NCBI GenBank assembly: GCA_016186205.1
Contig: JACPMA010000013.1
Coordinates: forward strand, 1-50,238
Direction of reading: 5' to 3'
DNA: 50,238 nt
Source: Candidatus Peregrinibacteria bacterium
Lineage (GTDB): Bacteria > Patescibacteriota > Gracilibacteria > UBA1369 > UM-FILTER-53-11
Under the pieces are notes generated by a model. That model did no database searches and had not been told where the DNA came from. It saw only the letters and a list, made by a program, of their open reading frames with translations. A program made the position numbers and the translations under genes. How positions within the stretch are numbered: the stretch's first letter is position 1; every line of letters begins with the position of its first letter. Shown piece by piece: positions 8,755-18,505 of this stretch.

Positions 8755-11592
8755 ATGGGATTTTCTCTAAATGATTATAATCAACATCAGCGCCAATCCA
8801 TCGCTCATGGCGACGGGCCGTTTTTGGTGATTTCAGGAGCAGGAACCGGAAAAACAAAACTTTTGACAGGCCGTATTCTCCATCTCATTCTTGAAAAGCA
8901 GGTGCCGTTTGAAAATATTCTTGCCCTTACGTTTACTGAAAAAGCGGCACAGGAAATGCTTGTTAGGGCCGAACGCGAATTGCCCATTGGCTATGGCGAA
9001 CTTTGCATAAAAACTTTTCATGCATTTTGCGATCAGGTGCTGCGCGAGCGCGGGCATGAAATCGGTTTGCCTGTAGATTTTGTTTTATTGGGGGAAGTTG
9101 ATCTTTGGATGTTTACAAAGCGTCATCTGCCGGATTTTAAGCTTGAATATTACCGGCCCCTCGGAAATCCGCAGAAATTTCTCCATGCCATGCTTCAGCA
9201 TTTCAGCCGTCTTCAAGACGAAAATATTTTGCCGGAACGCTATGAAGCGTTTACGAAAGAAGCTTTGAAAAAAGCCGAAAACGATGCGCAGCGCGAGGAA
9301 GCTCTAAAACATCAGGAGCTTGCGAAGGCATATGGAAAATATCAAAACCTTCTCGTGAAAAATAATGTTCTTGATTTCGGCGGACTCCTTTTTCATACCT
9401 TGCGGCTTTTTGAAAAACGGCCATCCATTCTGGCAGAATACCAGAAACGCTTTCAATACATTCTTGTTGATGAATTTCAAGATACGAATTTTGCGCAAAA
9501 TAAAATCGTCACTCTTCTTGCCGCAGCGCACAAAAATCTTTTTGTCGTCGGCGACGATGATCAATCAATTTATAAATGGAGGGGCGCATCGCTTACGAAT
9601 ATCGCCTATTTCCAAAAGCTTTTCCCGAAGGCGAAGAAGATCGTTTTAAATGAAAATTATCGGAGCCACCAAACGATCCTTGATTTGAGCTATCGTATTA
9701 TTCAAAAGAATAATCCGAATCGGCTCGAAGTTGAACAATCTGTGGATAAACGACTTATTTCAACAATAAAGCAAAAAGGCATCATTCCGGAAATCCATCG
9801 CTTTCCTTCTCTGGACGAAGAGGTTGATTTTATGATCTCAAAAGCGATTTATGCTATGAAGCAAGGAAAAAATACAGCAATTCTCATACGAAGTAATGCG
9901 CTCGCTGCTCCTTTTATAGAACGCTTAAAATTTGCGCAATTCCCATATCAACATTTTTCGCAGTCGGCTTTATTCGGGAAGGCAGGGGTGAAAGATTGCC
10001 TTGCAGCGCTTAAAGTTATTGCGGATCCGCAGGATGACCAAGCTTTTTTTCGGCTTGTATCTCTTTCGTTCTGGAAAATTCCCATGGAAAAGATTCTTGC
10101 TCTCGTCCGGGAAGCAAAGCAAAAGTGCATTCCTGTGTTTACTCTAATGGTGCGGGAACCTTTTACGCCGATAAAAAAGATTTTCGATGTACTTATAGAA
10201 TATTCTCGCAACCACAGCATTTCCGAAGTGCTGAAGGCATTTTTCGACCAATCGGATTTTATCAAAAATATCTCAACGGAAAAAAATGCCGAAATGGCGA
10301 CGGATATAGCTTTGTTTTCTGAAAAAATCAGAGAATTTGAACAAATTTATCCGCATAAAAGCGTCATTGAATTTTTAGAATACGCAGGGATGCTAGAGGA
10401 AACCGGCGATCGCAGCAGTTCGGAAACACCGCTTGATCCCCATGCGCTCAAAATCTTGACCATCCATGGAGCCAAGGGGCTTGAGTTCGATACGGTCTTG
10501 ATTCCGGGTCTCGTGCAGGGAAAATTTCCTTCTATTGCGCGGAGGGATATGTTTAATATTCCGCAAGCGCTTATTGAGGAACCGCTTCCGGAGTCCGATC
10601 ATCATTTAGAGGAAGAACGACGTTTATTTTATGTCGCTTGCACGCGCGCAAAATCTGAACTCATTTTTTCGTACAGCGATTTTTATGAAGGAAAAAAGCA
10701 ATGGAAACCTTCTGTATTTATCGCCGAGGCGCTTGAAACCGGCAAATCGGTTATGGGCATCGCATCAAATAAAATGCGCCTAAAGAGCACGGCTATCAAA
10801 TCACAACAGCAGCTTCCGCTTGACCAGGAGCGGTCTCATCGGCCCGTAAAACTTACAATTCCAAAATTGAGCTATTCGCAGCTCGATACATTTCGAACAT
10901 GTCCGCTCAAATACCAATTTCGCTATCTGTTCCAGATTCCGGTTCCGATGCCTTCTATCGTGCATTTCGGATCAAGCATTCATAATACCTTGCGGGATTT
11001 TTACGCACTGCTCCAAAAGAATCCAAAACTATGGGAAGAAAATCTTTTGCCGCAGCTCAAAACATTTTATGAAAAAAATTGGATTTCACTCGGATATGAA
11101 TCGCGCAGCATACAGGAAGACCAAAAAAATCGCGGCTGGATCATGACAGAATGCTTTTATAAAAAGGAAAAGAAGGAAAAACCAATTCCGAAATTCCTTG
11201 AAAAATCATTCATGCTTTCTGTGGAAAATGTGACCGTAAACGGTAGAATTGACCGGATTGACCGCCTTGAAGACGGCACATATGAAGTCATTGATTATAA
11301 AACCGGCAGCTCGGAAAAAAATCTGGAAAAGGATCTCCAGCTTTCGCTTTATGCGCTTGCATGCCGCGACGCTCTTAAAATTCCGGTATCGCGCTTGAGT
11401 TTTTATTTTTTAGACGGGCTGGAAAAAGTTTCAACAACGCGCAACGACCTTCAGCTCGATATGTGCCGAGAAGAAATTCTTGAATGCGCAAGGGAAATTT
11501 CACAATCTGATTTTTCGCCTGTGCCAGGGTATCATTGCCGTTATTGCGATTATCGCCTCCTTTGCCCGGTAGCAATGCCGCTCAAAACCTAG
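8755..11592 (+). CDS. UvrD/PcrA-type helicase fused to Fe-S PD-(D/E)XK nuclease
   Basis: The 945-residue protein combines an SF1A helicase with a RecB/AddB-like nuclease. Helicase features: Q-motif region (YNQHQRQSI), Walker A GAGTGKT at 28-34, TFTEKAA, Walker B VDEFQDTN near 237, GDDDQSIYKWRGA, motif IV NYRSH, motif V TIHGAKGLEFD near 570, and motif VI FYVACTRAK. Nuclease features: YSQLDTFRTCPLKYQFRY near 705-722, GRIDRID near 829, VIDYKTG near 844, QL.LYALA, and a terminal CRYCDYRLLCP. The four cysteines match the Fe-S-stapled nuclease of AddB and Cas4. Likely role: DNA end-processing or recombinational repair in a genome where I see no RecBCD in this window. ATG 8755 follows an AGGAT-like site. 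Confidence 0.88.
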   Translation: MGFSLNDYNQHQRQSIAHGDGPFLVISGAGTGKTKLLTGRILHLILEKQVPFENILALTFTEKAAQEMLVRAERELPIGYGELCIKTFHAFCDQVLRERGHEIGLPVDFVLLGEVDLWMFTKRHLPDFKLEYYRPLGNPQKFLHAMLQHFSRLQDENILPERYEAFTKEALKKAENDAQREEALKHQELAKAYGKYQNLLVKNNVLDFGGLLFHTLRLFEKRPSILAEYQKRFQYILVDEFQDTNFAQNKIVTLLAAAHKNLFVVGDDDQSIYKWRGASLTNIAYFQKLFPKAKKIVLNENYRSHQTILDLSYRIIQKNNPNRLEVEQSVDKRLISTIKQKGIIPEIHRFPSLDEEVDFMISKAIYAMKQGKNTAILIRSNALAAPFIERLKFAQFPYQHFSQSALFGKAGVKDCLAALKVIADPQDDQAFFRLVSLSFWKIPMEKILALVREAKQKCIPVFTLMVREPFTPIKKIFDVLIEYSRNHSISEVLKAFFDQSDFIKNISTEKNAEMATDIALFSEKIREFEQIYPHKSVIEFLEYAGMLEETGDRSSSETPLDPHALKILTIHGAKGLEFDTVLIPGLVQGKFPSIARRDMFNIPQALIEEPLPESDHHLEEERRLFYVACTRAKSELIFSYSDFYEGKKQWKPSVFIAEALETGKSVMGIASNKMRLKSTAIKSQQQLPLDQERSHRPVKLTIPKLSYSQLDTFRTCPLKYQFRYLFQIPVPMPSIVHFGSSIHNTLRDFYALLQKNPKLWEENLLPQLKTFYEKNWISLGYESRSIQEDQKNRGWIMTECFYKKEKKEKPIPKFLEKSFMLSVENVTVNGRIDRIDRLEDGTYEVIDYKTGSSEKNLEKDLQLSLYALACRDALKIPVSRLSFYFLDGLEKVSTTRNDLQLDMCREEILECAREISQSDFSPVPGYHCRYCDYRLLCPVAMPLKT

Positions 11593-11593
11593 G

Positions 11594-11614
11594 AGCTGTG
11601 TTATAATCACAGCT
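11594..11614 (+). promoter_or_regulatory. rmuC extended -10 inside a perfect dyad
   Basis: AGCTGTG (11594-11600) and CACAGCT (11608-11614) are perfect 7-bp inverted arms flanking TTATAAT. The centre plus the left arm form an extended -10, TGTTATAAT at 11599-11607. ATG 11617 begins 9 nt after the -10 box, so the mRNA should be nearly leaderless. The dyad is placed where a dimeric repressor would block the promoter; that regulation is inferred. Confidence 0.6.
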
Positions 11615-11616
11615 GC

Positions 11617-12672
11617 ATGGATCTTTCTTTGCTTATTATTATCGGCATTCTGGCTGTCGGATTTTTTCTTATATACCTTCAGCTTAATAAAGGAACCGCA
11701 AAAAATGACGACGCAGTTTTGCGCGTTTTAAATGAAAACTTCAACGCGCGTATGCGAGAGATGACGCAGCAGTTTAACGAACAAACAAAACAGATCAATT
11801 TAAGACTTAAGGAAAATTCAGAAATTCTTCAAAAATCAAACAGGCATATCGGTGACAGGCTTGATACTGCGGCAAAAGTGGTTTCCGGCGTTACAGAAAA
11901 ACTAGGGAAACTTCAGGAAGCCACTAAGCAAATGACCGATGTCGGCCGTGATATTGCAAGTCTTCAGGATATTCTACGCGCGCCGAAATTGCGCGGTTCA
12001 CTCGGCGAATTTTTCCTCGGCGATCTTCTAGCGCAGTATTTTCCGAAGGATCAATTTTCCATGCCGTATACTTTCCGGAGCGGCGAAAAAGTGGATGCCG
12101 CTCTTCATGTCGCTGACGGACATATTGTTCCAATTGATGCAAAATTCCCGCTCGAAAATTTCAAAAAAATGATTGATACGAAAGATGAAAAAGAAAGGCG
12201 GGTTTTCCAAAAAGCTTTTGTTTCTGATGTAAAACGCCGCATAGATGAAATAAGCCGTTATATTCTTCCAGATGAAGGCACTATGGATTTTGCGCTACTC
12301 TATATTCCGGCTGAAAATGTTTACTACGAAGTTATTGTGAAAGATGAAGGCGATGACAGTTTGAGTACCTATGCATTCAAAAAACGCGTGATTCCGGTTT
12401 CGCCGAATAATTTTTTCGTTTATTTACAGACAATTCTGATGGGGCTTCGCGGTCTTCAGATTGAGAAAAGCGCAAAAGTCATTCAGGAAGCGCTTGTGCG
12501 CCTGAAAGGCGATTTTGAGAAATTCGATGAGGATTTTGATGTGCTTGGAGGCCATATTACTAACGCCGGAAATAAATTCGACGAATCGCGGCGCCGTCTT
12601 GAACGTCTTGGAGCAAAACTGACAAATATCGAACTCGTCGGAGAAAAAGAAAAATCCAAATTGCTGAAATAG
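11617..12672 (+). CDS. rmuC: DNA recombination protein RmuC homologue
   Basis: RmuC-family proteins are membrane-anchored, nuclease-fold proteins that limit inversions at short inverted repeats; the biochemical activity is not well defined. This 351-residue version has an N-terminal transmembrane helix (about 3-24, LLIIIGILAVGFFLIYLQL), a coiled-coil segment (35-115), and the conserved RmuC core (LRGSLGEFFLGDLL, then VPIDAKFPLENF and ALLYIPAENVYYEV). It is shorter than the 475-residue E. coli protein but has the whole core. The position directly after a recombination helicase-nuclease fits a DNA-repair neighbourhood. The promoter is the dyad-flanked extended -10 just upstream, so it can be transcribed separately. 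Confidence 0.9.
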   Translation: MDLSLLIIIGILAVGFFLIYLQLNKGTAKNDDAVLRVLNENFNARMREMTQQFNEQTKQINLRLKENSEILQKSNRHIGDRLDTAAKVVSGVTEKLGKLQEATKQMTDVGRDIASLQDILRAPKLRGSLGEFFLGDLLAQYFPKDQFSMPYTFRSGEKVDAALHVADGHIVPIDAKFPLENFKKMIDTKDEKERRVFQKAFVSDVKRRIDEISRYILPDEGTMDFALLYIPAENVYYEVIVKDEGDDSLSTYAFKKRVIPVSPNNFFVYLQTILMGLRGLQIEKSAKVIQEALVRLKGDFEKFDEDFDVLGGHITNAGNKFDESRRRLERLGAKLTNIELVGEKEKSKLLK

Positions 12673-12698
12673 CACCGGATGCTACCGCACTCAACCAT

Positions 12699-12727
12699 TT
12701 GCTAATCAGGTTATTTTCAGATAGAAT
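12699..12727 (+). promoter_or_regulatory. Putative infB promoter
   Basis: TTGCTA at 12699-12704, a 17-nt spacer, and TAGAAT at 12722-12727. The predicted start near 12734 leaves 8-20 nt before the GTG 12742 or ATG 12754 start of infB. Confidence 0.45.
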
Positions 12728-12753
12728 TTGAACGCTTTTTAGTGGCATCTCTT

Positions 12754-14886
12754 ATGTCTGTCAAGCTTACTGATCTCGGAAAAAAGGTCGGACTCTCCAC
12801 TGCCGGCCTTAAAAAAAAGTTCAAAGAACTCGGCTTTGCGTTAAAACCGCTTGCCCGGACCGTTGACGATGATCTTGCAAAACTTATTGAAGAAGAACTC
12901 TTAAAATCCAGCGCGCAAACGCCAGCTGCCTCAACTGAAGAAATTCCATTTGAGTCGCCGCCTGACGAAAAAGATACGGTAAAAGTTTACGAAGAATTTA
13001 TCGAAAAGGAACTGGATAAAGAAATCATCAAGTCGCAGCGGAAAATGACTGCCGGTAAAGATACTAAAACAAAGAAACCTGCGCCGGTTCATTTTCAGGC
13101 CGCGCCGAAAATCGGAGACGAGACCGAAATCCCGGATGCCATCAGCGTAAAGGAATTTTCGGAAAAAACAGGTCTTTCCCCTGTAAAAATCATCGGAGAA
13201 CTTATGAAAAACGGCATTCTTGCGAACATTAATCAAATCATCGATTTTGAAACCGCTTCCATTATCGCCGATGATTTTGGAATCAAACTTAAACGGAAGC
13301 GTAGCGCAGCTGCCATTGAAGATATTTCCACAGGCAACATCGAAATGCTTTTAAAAGAACAAGATGAGCGCGATTTGCAGCAACGTCCGCCGATTGTTAC
13401 AGTCATGGGCCATGTTGATCACGGAAAAACAAAACTTCTGGACGCCATCCGCGAAGCTGACGTTGTTTCCACTGAAGCGGGCGGCATCACCCAGCATATC
13501 GGCGCTTACCAGGTCGAGAAAAACGGCAGGAAAATAACATTTATTGATACGCCAGGCCATGAGGCCTTTACGGCTATCCGCGCGCGCGGCGCCCGGGTAA
13601 CGGATATTGTAATTCTTGTGGTTGCAGCCGACGAAGGAGTAAAGCCGCAAACAATTGAAGCCCTTGATCATGCCAAAGAAGCAGAGGTGCCTATTATTGT
13701 TGCTCTTAATAAAATCGATAAAGAAGATGTAAATATTGATCGGGTCAAGGCGCAATTAGCCGAACTCGGTTTGCAGCCTGAAGATTGGGGAGGAAAAGTT
13801 CCGATGGTGCCGGTATCTGCTTTAAATGGACAAGGAATTCCGATGCTTCTCGAAATAATTCTTCTTATAGCTGACTTGGAAAATTTGCGCGCTAATCCAA
13901 ATCGGCCAGGCGTAGCTACGGTGCTCGAAGCGCATCTTGATAAAAGTTTTGGTCCGGTAGCCACCCTCATCGTAAATACTGGAACGCTCCATCAGCATGA
14001 TGCATTGGTTGCCGGCGATATTTGCGGCCGCGTCAAAACTATGAAAAATCATCTCGGCATCTCACTCATCTCTGCGCCACCGGCAACGCCGGTGCAAATT
14101 TCAGGACTCGAAGGCGTTCCTCATGCTGGAGATGTGCTCCAGGTTCTGCCGAGTTTTGAAGAAGCGCGGCGCAAAGCAGAGCAGATTAAATTATTGCGCA
14201 AACAAGGCGCAAATATTGCTGCGGCCGGGAATATTGAACAGATCATGTCTGCGATTCAAGCTGGAAAACTCAAAACGCTTAAAGTGGTACTGAAGGCGGA
14301 TGCGCTCGGTTCGCTCGAAGCGCTTAAACTTTCCCTGGCTCAAGTCAAGAAAGATGAAGTTTCTGTGAAAATTATTCACAGCGGCGTGGGCGACATTACC
14401 GAAAGCGATGTAATGATGGCAGCGGCATCGGGAGGTCTGGTTGTTGGCTTTCATACATTAGCATCCCAGCATGTGAAGCGAGTGGCGGAAATAACCGGCG
14501 TGCAAATTTTCATTTATCAAATTATCTACAAACTTATTGAGGATTTGAAGAAAATTCTTTCAGGGCTTCTTGAACCAGAAGTTACGCAAGTGACACTCGG
14601 CCATGCAGAGGTGCGAAAAGTTTTTATGACAGAGAAAAAATCCATGATTGTCGGATGCAGAGTGATTGACGGCAAAGTGGAAAATAAAACGCGGCTTCGG
14701 GTGCTGCGGAAAGGCGAACTTGTCGGGGAAGGCTTTCTGGAAACGCTTAAACGAATTAACGACGTGGTTCACGAAATAGGCGAAGGCAATGAATGCGGCA
14801 TGAAATTTGAAGGGCCGGTGAAACTGGAGGAAGGCGATGTGCTGGAATCATGGAAAGAGGAGCGCCGGACACGAATCGTTACGTAA
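12754..14886 (+). CDS. infB: Translation initiation factor IF-2
   Basis: IF-2 is the GTPase that brings initiator fMet-tRNA to the 30S subunit. Features: an N-terminal IF2-N-like fold ([19 protein letters not shown]), a short charged linker, a second IF2-N domain ([20 protein letters not shown]), then the GTPase with G1 GHVDHGKT, G2 [11 protein letters not shown]3 DTPGHEAFT, and G4 NKID, followed by domains II-IV ending in the fMet-tRNA binding barrel. About 710 residues, compact as in bacteria with small genomes. GTG 12742 is an alternative in-frame start; ATG 12754 is chosen because the sequence from there matches IF2-N starts. It ends 18 nt before rfbB. Confidence 0.97.
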   Translation: MSVKLTDLGKKVGLSTAGLKKKFKELGFALKPLARTVDDDLAKLIEEELLKSSAQTPAASTEEIPFESPPDEKDTVKVYEEFIEKELDKEIIKSQRKMTAGKDTKTKKPAPVHFQAAPKIGDETEIPDAISVKEFSEKTGLSPVKIIGELMKNGILANINQIIDFETASIIADDFGIKLKRKRSAAAIEDISTGNIEMLLKEQDERDLQQRPPIVTVMGHVDHGKTKLLDAIREADVVSTEAGGITQHIGAYQVEKNGRKITFIDTPGHEAFTAIRARGARVTDIVILVVAADEGVKPQTIEALDHAKEAEVPIIVALNKIDKEDVNIDRVKAQLAELGLQPEDWGGKVPMVPVSALNGQGIPMLLEIILLIADLENLRANPNRPGVATVLEAHLDKSFGPVATLIVNTGTLHQHDALVAGDICGRVKTMKNHLGISLISAPPATPVQISGLEGVPHAGDVLQVLPSFEEARRKAEQIKLLRKQGANIAAAGNIEQIMSAIQAGKLKTLKVVLKADALGSLEALKLSLAQVKKDEVSVKIIHSGVGDITESDVMMAAASGGLVVGFHTLASQHVKRVAEITGVQIFIYQIIYKLIEDLKKILSGLLEPEVTQVTLGHAEVRKVFMTEKKSMIVGCRVIDGKVENKTRLRVLRKGELVGEGFLETLKRINDVVHEIGEGNECGMKFEGPVKLEEGDVLESWKEERRTRIVT

Positions 14887-14904
14887 TATGAATATTCGAT
14901 AGCT

Positions 14905-15966
14905 ATGTCGAAAAAAATACTCATAACCGGGGGCGCTGGATTTATCGGATCAAACTTCATACGATTGCTTACAGATCGTAATGAAGCCAACGATATTGTA
15001 GTTCTAGATAAACTTACCTACGCGGGCAATTTAGATAATATCGCTGATTTAATTAAAAAAAAACGCATTACTTTTGTTCAAGGCGATATAGCTGATAAAG
15101 CTTTTATTTTTGATTTTTTTAAAAAGGAGCGCTTCGCGCTGGTAATAAATTTTGCAGCAGAAACCCATGTTGATCGCAGTTTGATTGAACCTGCAATTTT
15201 TGTGATGACAAATGTCGTCGGAACGCAAACACTCCTCGATGCCTGCCAACAATTCGGCGTAAAGCGCTTCCATCAAGTATCAACCGATGAAGTCTATGGC
15301 GACCTTGGCGATAATTCGAAAGATTTTTTTACTGAAAATATTCCGCTGAATCCCACTTCGCCTTATGCAGCTTCCAAGGCTGCGGCGGATATGCTCGTAA
15401 TTTCCGCATGGAAGACGCATAAACTTCCCATAACCATCAGCCGATGTTCAAATAATTACGGTCCTTATCAATTTCCGGAAAAATTAATCCCCTACTTTTT
15501 CCAGCTTGCTTCGCAAGAAAAACCGCTTCCATTATATGGCGATGGAAAAAATATCCGTGACTGGCTTTTTGTGCAAGATCACTGCGAAGCGATTCAGCTG
15601 ATTCTTGAAAAATCTCCGCCTGGAGAAATTTATAATATTGGCGGGAATTTTGAGCGCGATAATACATCTATTGCAAAGCTTATTCTCAAATTCCTCGGAA
15701 AATCAGAAAAACTTATTACTTATGTGGAAGATCGCCTCGCGCATGACAGACGATATGCCATAGATCCTTCAAAAATCGAACAAAAACTCGGGTGGAAGCC
15801 ACGGCATACTTTTCAGCAGGGAATTAAAAAAACTTTTGAATGGTATGAGAAAAATAAAGCATGGTGGGAAAAAATCATAAAAAAGCATAAAATTGACGAG
15901 AATCGCAAGCACCTTTCGATAAGAAAAATTTCCAAATCCAAATTGCCAATCAGTAAAAAACCCTAA
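14905..15966 (+). CDS. rfbB: dTDP-glucose 4,6-dehydratase
   Basis: RmlB/RfbB converts dTDP-D-glucose to dTDP-4-keto-6-deoxy-D-glucose, the second step of dTDP-rhamnose synthesis. Visible: N-terminal NAD-binding GGAGFIGSNF, VDRS after the AAETH motif, STDEVYGD with the catalytic Asp-Glu pair, and the YAASK Tyr-x3-Lys motif. Its 353 residues are normal; the last ~25, Lys/Ser-rich, are extra. It heads a run rfbB-proS-rfbD-rfbA that has no rfbC in this window. No promoter is clear in the 18-nt gap after infB, so it may be read from infB. Confidence 0.95.
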   Translation: MSKKILITGGAGFIGSNFIRLLTDRNEANDIVVLDKLTYAGNLDNIADLIKKKRITFVQGDIADKAFIFDFFKKERFALVINFAAETHVDRSLIEPAIFVMTNVVGTQTLLDACQQFGVKRFHQVSTDEVYGDLGDNSKDFFTENIPLNPTSPYAASKAAADMLVISAWKTHKLPITISRCSNNYGPYQFPEKLIPYFFQLASQEKPLPLYGDGKNIRDWLFVQDHCEAIQLILEKSPPGEIYNIGGNFERDNTSIAKLILKFLGKSEKLITYVEDRLAHDRRYAIDPSKIEQKLGWKPRHTFQQGIKKTFEWYEKNKAWWEKIIKKHKIDENRKHLSIRKISKSKLPISKKP

Positions 15967-15986
15967 ACCCTCTACCCTCCATTACT

Positions 15987-17669
15987 GTGCTTTATTCTCT
16001 TTTATTCGGAAAAACTCGCATGAACGCCCCCGCAGATGCAGATAGCGCAAACGCGCGCTTCCTCATTCAAGGCGGATTTATTGAACGCGAAGCTGCCGGC
16101 ATTTACAACTTTCTTCCGCTTGGCTTGCGCGTGCTTAAAAAAATCAACCAAATCATCCGTGAGGAAATGGATTCTGTCGGAGGTCAGGAAATCGCCATGC
16201 CTGTGCTTCATCCGCGAGAAAATTGGGTGGCAACTGGCCGCGATCAAACCATGAAAACAGTTCTATACCGCACCAAAGGCGCAGGCGATCATGATTTTGT
16301 GCTCGGCCCTAGCCATGAAGAAATCGTTACCCCGCTCGTGAAAAAATTCAGCCGTTCCTATAAAGATTTTCCGGTTGTTCTTTATCAAATTCAGGCAAAA
16401 TTCAGAAATGAGCCGCGCGCAAAAGCCGGCATTCTGCGGGGAAGAGAATTCGGCATGAAAGATATGTATAGTTTTCACACTGACGAAAAAGATCTTGATA
16501 AATATTACGAACAGGCAAAAGAAGCTTATTTGCGCGTTTATAAACGCATGGGGCTTGAGGCTTACATCGTAGAAGCATCGGGCGGCGCTTTTTCCGACAA
16601 ATTTTCCCATGAGTTTGCCATTCGAACTCCGGCCGGTGAAGATACCATTTTTCTATGCGAATCATGCAAGTATGCGCAAAATCTTGAAATTGCGCAGGCA
16701 TTTATGGATGCGCCTCCAGGCGCTGACGAAAAAGAAAAACCGTTAAAAGAAGTTTCGGCAAAACGCGGGCCAAGCATTGCGGAAGGCGAAAAACTCCACA
16801 ACATTCCGGCCTGGAAAATTTTAAAAACCGTGGTTTATAAAGTTTCAGGCGGTCTTCTTGGCGTATGCATTCGGGGCGATTTGGAAATCAATGCGGAAAA
16901 ACTAGAAAAATTTCTTGGAGAAGAAGTACGGACTGCAAAGGTAGAGGAATTAAAAACCGCCAAACTAGCCATAGGATTTATATCGCCGATCGGCTCCGCT
17001 CTTCCATTTATTGCGGATCATTCCATAAAACAAGTGAAAAATTTCTGCACAGGCGCCAATAAACATGAGTATGATTATCTTAATGCTAATCTTGGCAGAG
17101 ATTTCACTATCAAAACATTCGCCCATTTTGCCGATGCATCTGGCGATGCATCACTCAAGTGCCCAAAATGCAAAAAACCGGTAAAAGAAGAAAAAGCAAT
17201 TGAAGCCGGTAATATTTTCAAACTTGGAACAAAATTTGCCGAAGCATTCGGTCTCACATACACCGATGAAAAAGGTACGGAACAACCGATCACTATGGGA
17301 TGTTATGGAATTGGCAACACGCGTCTTATGGGAACAATTGTCGAAGCTTCGCACGACGAAAAAGGCATTATTTGGCCAAAGTCAGTGGCGCCATATCAAA
17401 TTCATCTCCTCCATCTTGGAAAAGAGCCGGAAGTCAAAAAAGCCGCGCTGGAATTATACGAAAAGCTTCAACGCCAAGGTGTAGAAGTCATGTACGATGA
17501 CCGTGATGAATCCGCAGGGAAAAAACTTAATGACGCGGATCTTATTGGAATTCCTGTGCGCGTTCTAGTGAGTAAAAAAACGCTTGAGAAAAACGGCGTA
17601 GAAATAAAACGGCGCGTAGAAGCAAAATCAGAAATTATTTCTGCGCAGGACGTCGTAAAGTTTTTATGA
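15987..17669 (+). CDS. proS: Prolyl-tRNA synthetase
   Basis: Class II aminoacyl-tRNA synthetase charging tRNA-Pro. The 560 residues show the bacterial architecture: motif 1 region AAGIYNFLPLGLRVL, motif 2 FRNEPRAKAGILRGREFGMKD region, an inserted YbaK-like editing domain (roughly 215-375, with KTVVYKV and FCTGANKHEYD), motif 3 region TMGCYGIGNTRLMG, and a C-terminal anticodon-binding domain. The editing insert keeps a zinc-like CESC pair and a CPKCKKP element. The start is GTG 15987 (MLYSLLFGKT), matching the family N-terminus. It is placed inside the rfb run and overlaps rfbD by 4 nt (ATGA), so it is translationally coupled to sugar genes, an unusual mixture. Confidence 0.96.
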   Translation: MLYSLLFGKTRMNAPADADSANARFLIQGGFIEREAAGIYNFLPLGLRVLKKINQIIREEMDSVGGQEIAMPVLHPRENWVATGRDQTMKTVLYRTKGAGDHDFVLGPSHEEIVTPLVKKFSRSYKDFPVVLYQIQAKFRNEPRAKAGILRGREFGMKDMYSFHTDEKDLDKYYEQAKEAYLRVYKRMGLEAYIVEASGGAFSDKFSHEFAIRTPAGEDTIFLCESCKYAQNLEIAQAFMDAPPGADEKEKPLKEVSAKRGPSIAEGEKLHNIPAWKILKTVVYKVSGGLLGVCIRGDLEINAEKLEKFLGEEVRTAKVEELKTAKLAIGFISPIGSALPFIADHSIKQVKNFCTGANKHEYDYLNANLGRDFTIKTFAHFADASGDASLKCPKCKKPVKEEKAIEAGNIFKLGTKFAEAFGLTYTDEKGTEQPITMGCYGIGNTRLMGTIVEASHDEKGIIWPKSVAPYQIHLLHLGKEPEVKKAALELYEKLQRQGVEVMYDDRDESAGKKLNDADLIGIPVRVLVSKKTLEKNGVEIKRRVEAKSEIISAQDVVKFL

Positions 17670-18505
17670 AAATTTTGCTATTGGGAAAAACCGGACTGCT
17701 GGGCCAAGCGCTCTTTCGGGTTTTTTCAAATCATCATATCGTCATCGCGCCTTCGCATGAAGAGTGCGATGTCACAAATCCAGCTAATCTCAAAGCGGTT
17801 TTTTCAGCGCAACCTTTTGATCTCGTCATAAATGCCACTGGCTATACCAAGGTTGATGATGCTGAAAAAAATCGCGATGCGGCCTTTCTCCTTAATGCCG
17901 CGGCTGTAAAAAATCTTTGCCAAATTCTTGCTCACAAAAACACTGCTTTTGTTCATTTCAGCACAGATTATATTTTTGACGGCGCTAACAAAGAAGGCTA
18001 CATAGAGAGCGATTCCCCTGCTCCGCTTTCTGTCTATGGAGCTTCAAAAGCCGCCGGCGAAAAAGAAATCCTTTCATCGCTCAAATCTTTTTATCTCATC
18101 CGAAGTTCATGGATTTTCGGACCGGACGGTAAAAATTTCGTCGATACTATGATAGAGCTCCGGCACAAAAATCCAGGCAAACCGCTGAAAGTGGTTGATG
18201 ACCAAATAGGATGCCCCACATTTACGCTCGATCTGGCACAAGCGGTTTTCGGTTTACTTGAGACCAAAAACTATGGTATCTATCATATCGTAAATAGCGG
18301 AAGTTGCAGCTGGTATGAATTTGCGCAGGAAATTTTTCATCAGCTCGGAGTGCCGCAAGAAATCATCCCGATAACGTCGCAAGAACTGAACCGTCCGGCA
18401 AAGCGTCCGGCATGCTCAATTCTCAAAAATACAAAACTCGCGCCGCTGCGATCATGGAAGCATGCGCTTGGAGACTATCTCATGAATAAAACACTCATTC
18501 TATGA
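17666..18505 (+). CDS. rfbD: dTDP-4-dehydrorhamnose reductase
   Basis: RmlD/RfbD reduces dTDP-4-dehydro-L-rhamnose to dTDP-L-rhamnose with NADPH. Seen: GKTGLLGQ nucleotide-binding loop at residues 7-14, NATGYTKVDDAE, HFSTDYIFDG, the YGASKAAGE catalytic Tyr-Lys, and a C-terminal substrate domain with RPAKRPACS. Length of 279 is typical. Both ends overlap neighbours through ATGA, so proS, rfbD and rfbA appear translationally coupled. The epimerase that makes its usual substrate (RfbC) is absent here; it is either elsewhere or the final sugar differs. Confidence 0.93.
   Translation: MKILLLGKTGLLGQALFRVFSNHHIVIAPSHEECDVTNPANLKAVFSAQPFDLVINATGYTKVDDAEKNRDAAFLLNAAAVKNLCQILAHKNTAFVHFSTDYIFDGANKEGYIESDSPAPLSVYGASKAAGEKEILSSLKSFYLIRSSWIFGPDGKNFVDTMIELRHKNPGKPLKVVDDQIGCPTFTLDLAQAVFGLLETKNYGIYHIVNSGSCSWYEFAQEIFHQLGVPQEIIPITSQELNRPAKRPACSILKNTKLAPLRSWKHALGDYLMNKTLIL

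Noticed and set aside
15958-15986. Telomere-like CCCTAAA repeat.
   Set aside because: Only two short units occur in a chromosomal intergenic gap; it is low-complexity spacer.
17667-18505. An alternative genetic code with TGA as Gly.
   Set aside because: TGA is the natural stop of proS, rfbD and rfbA, with overlapping ATGA starts.
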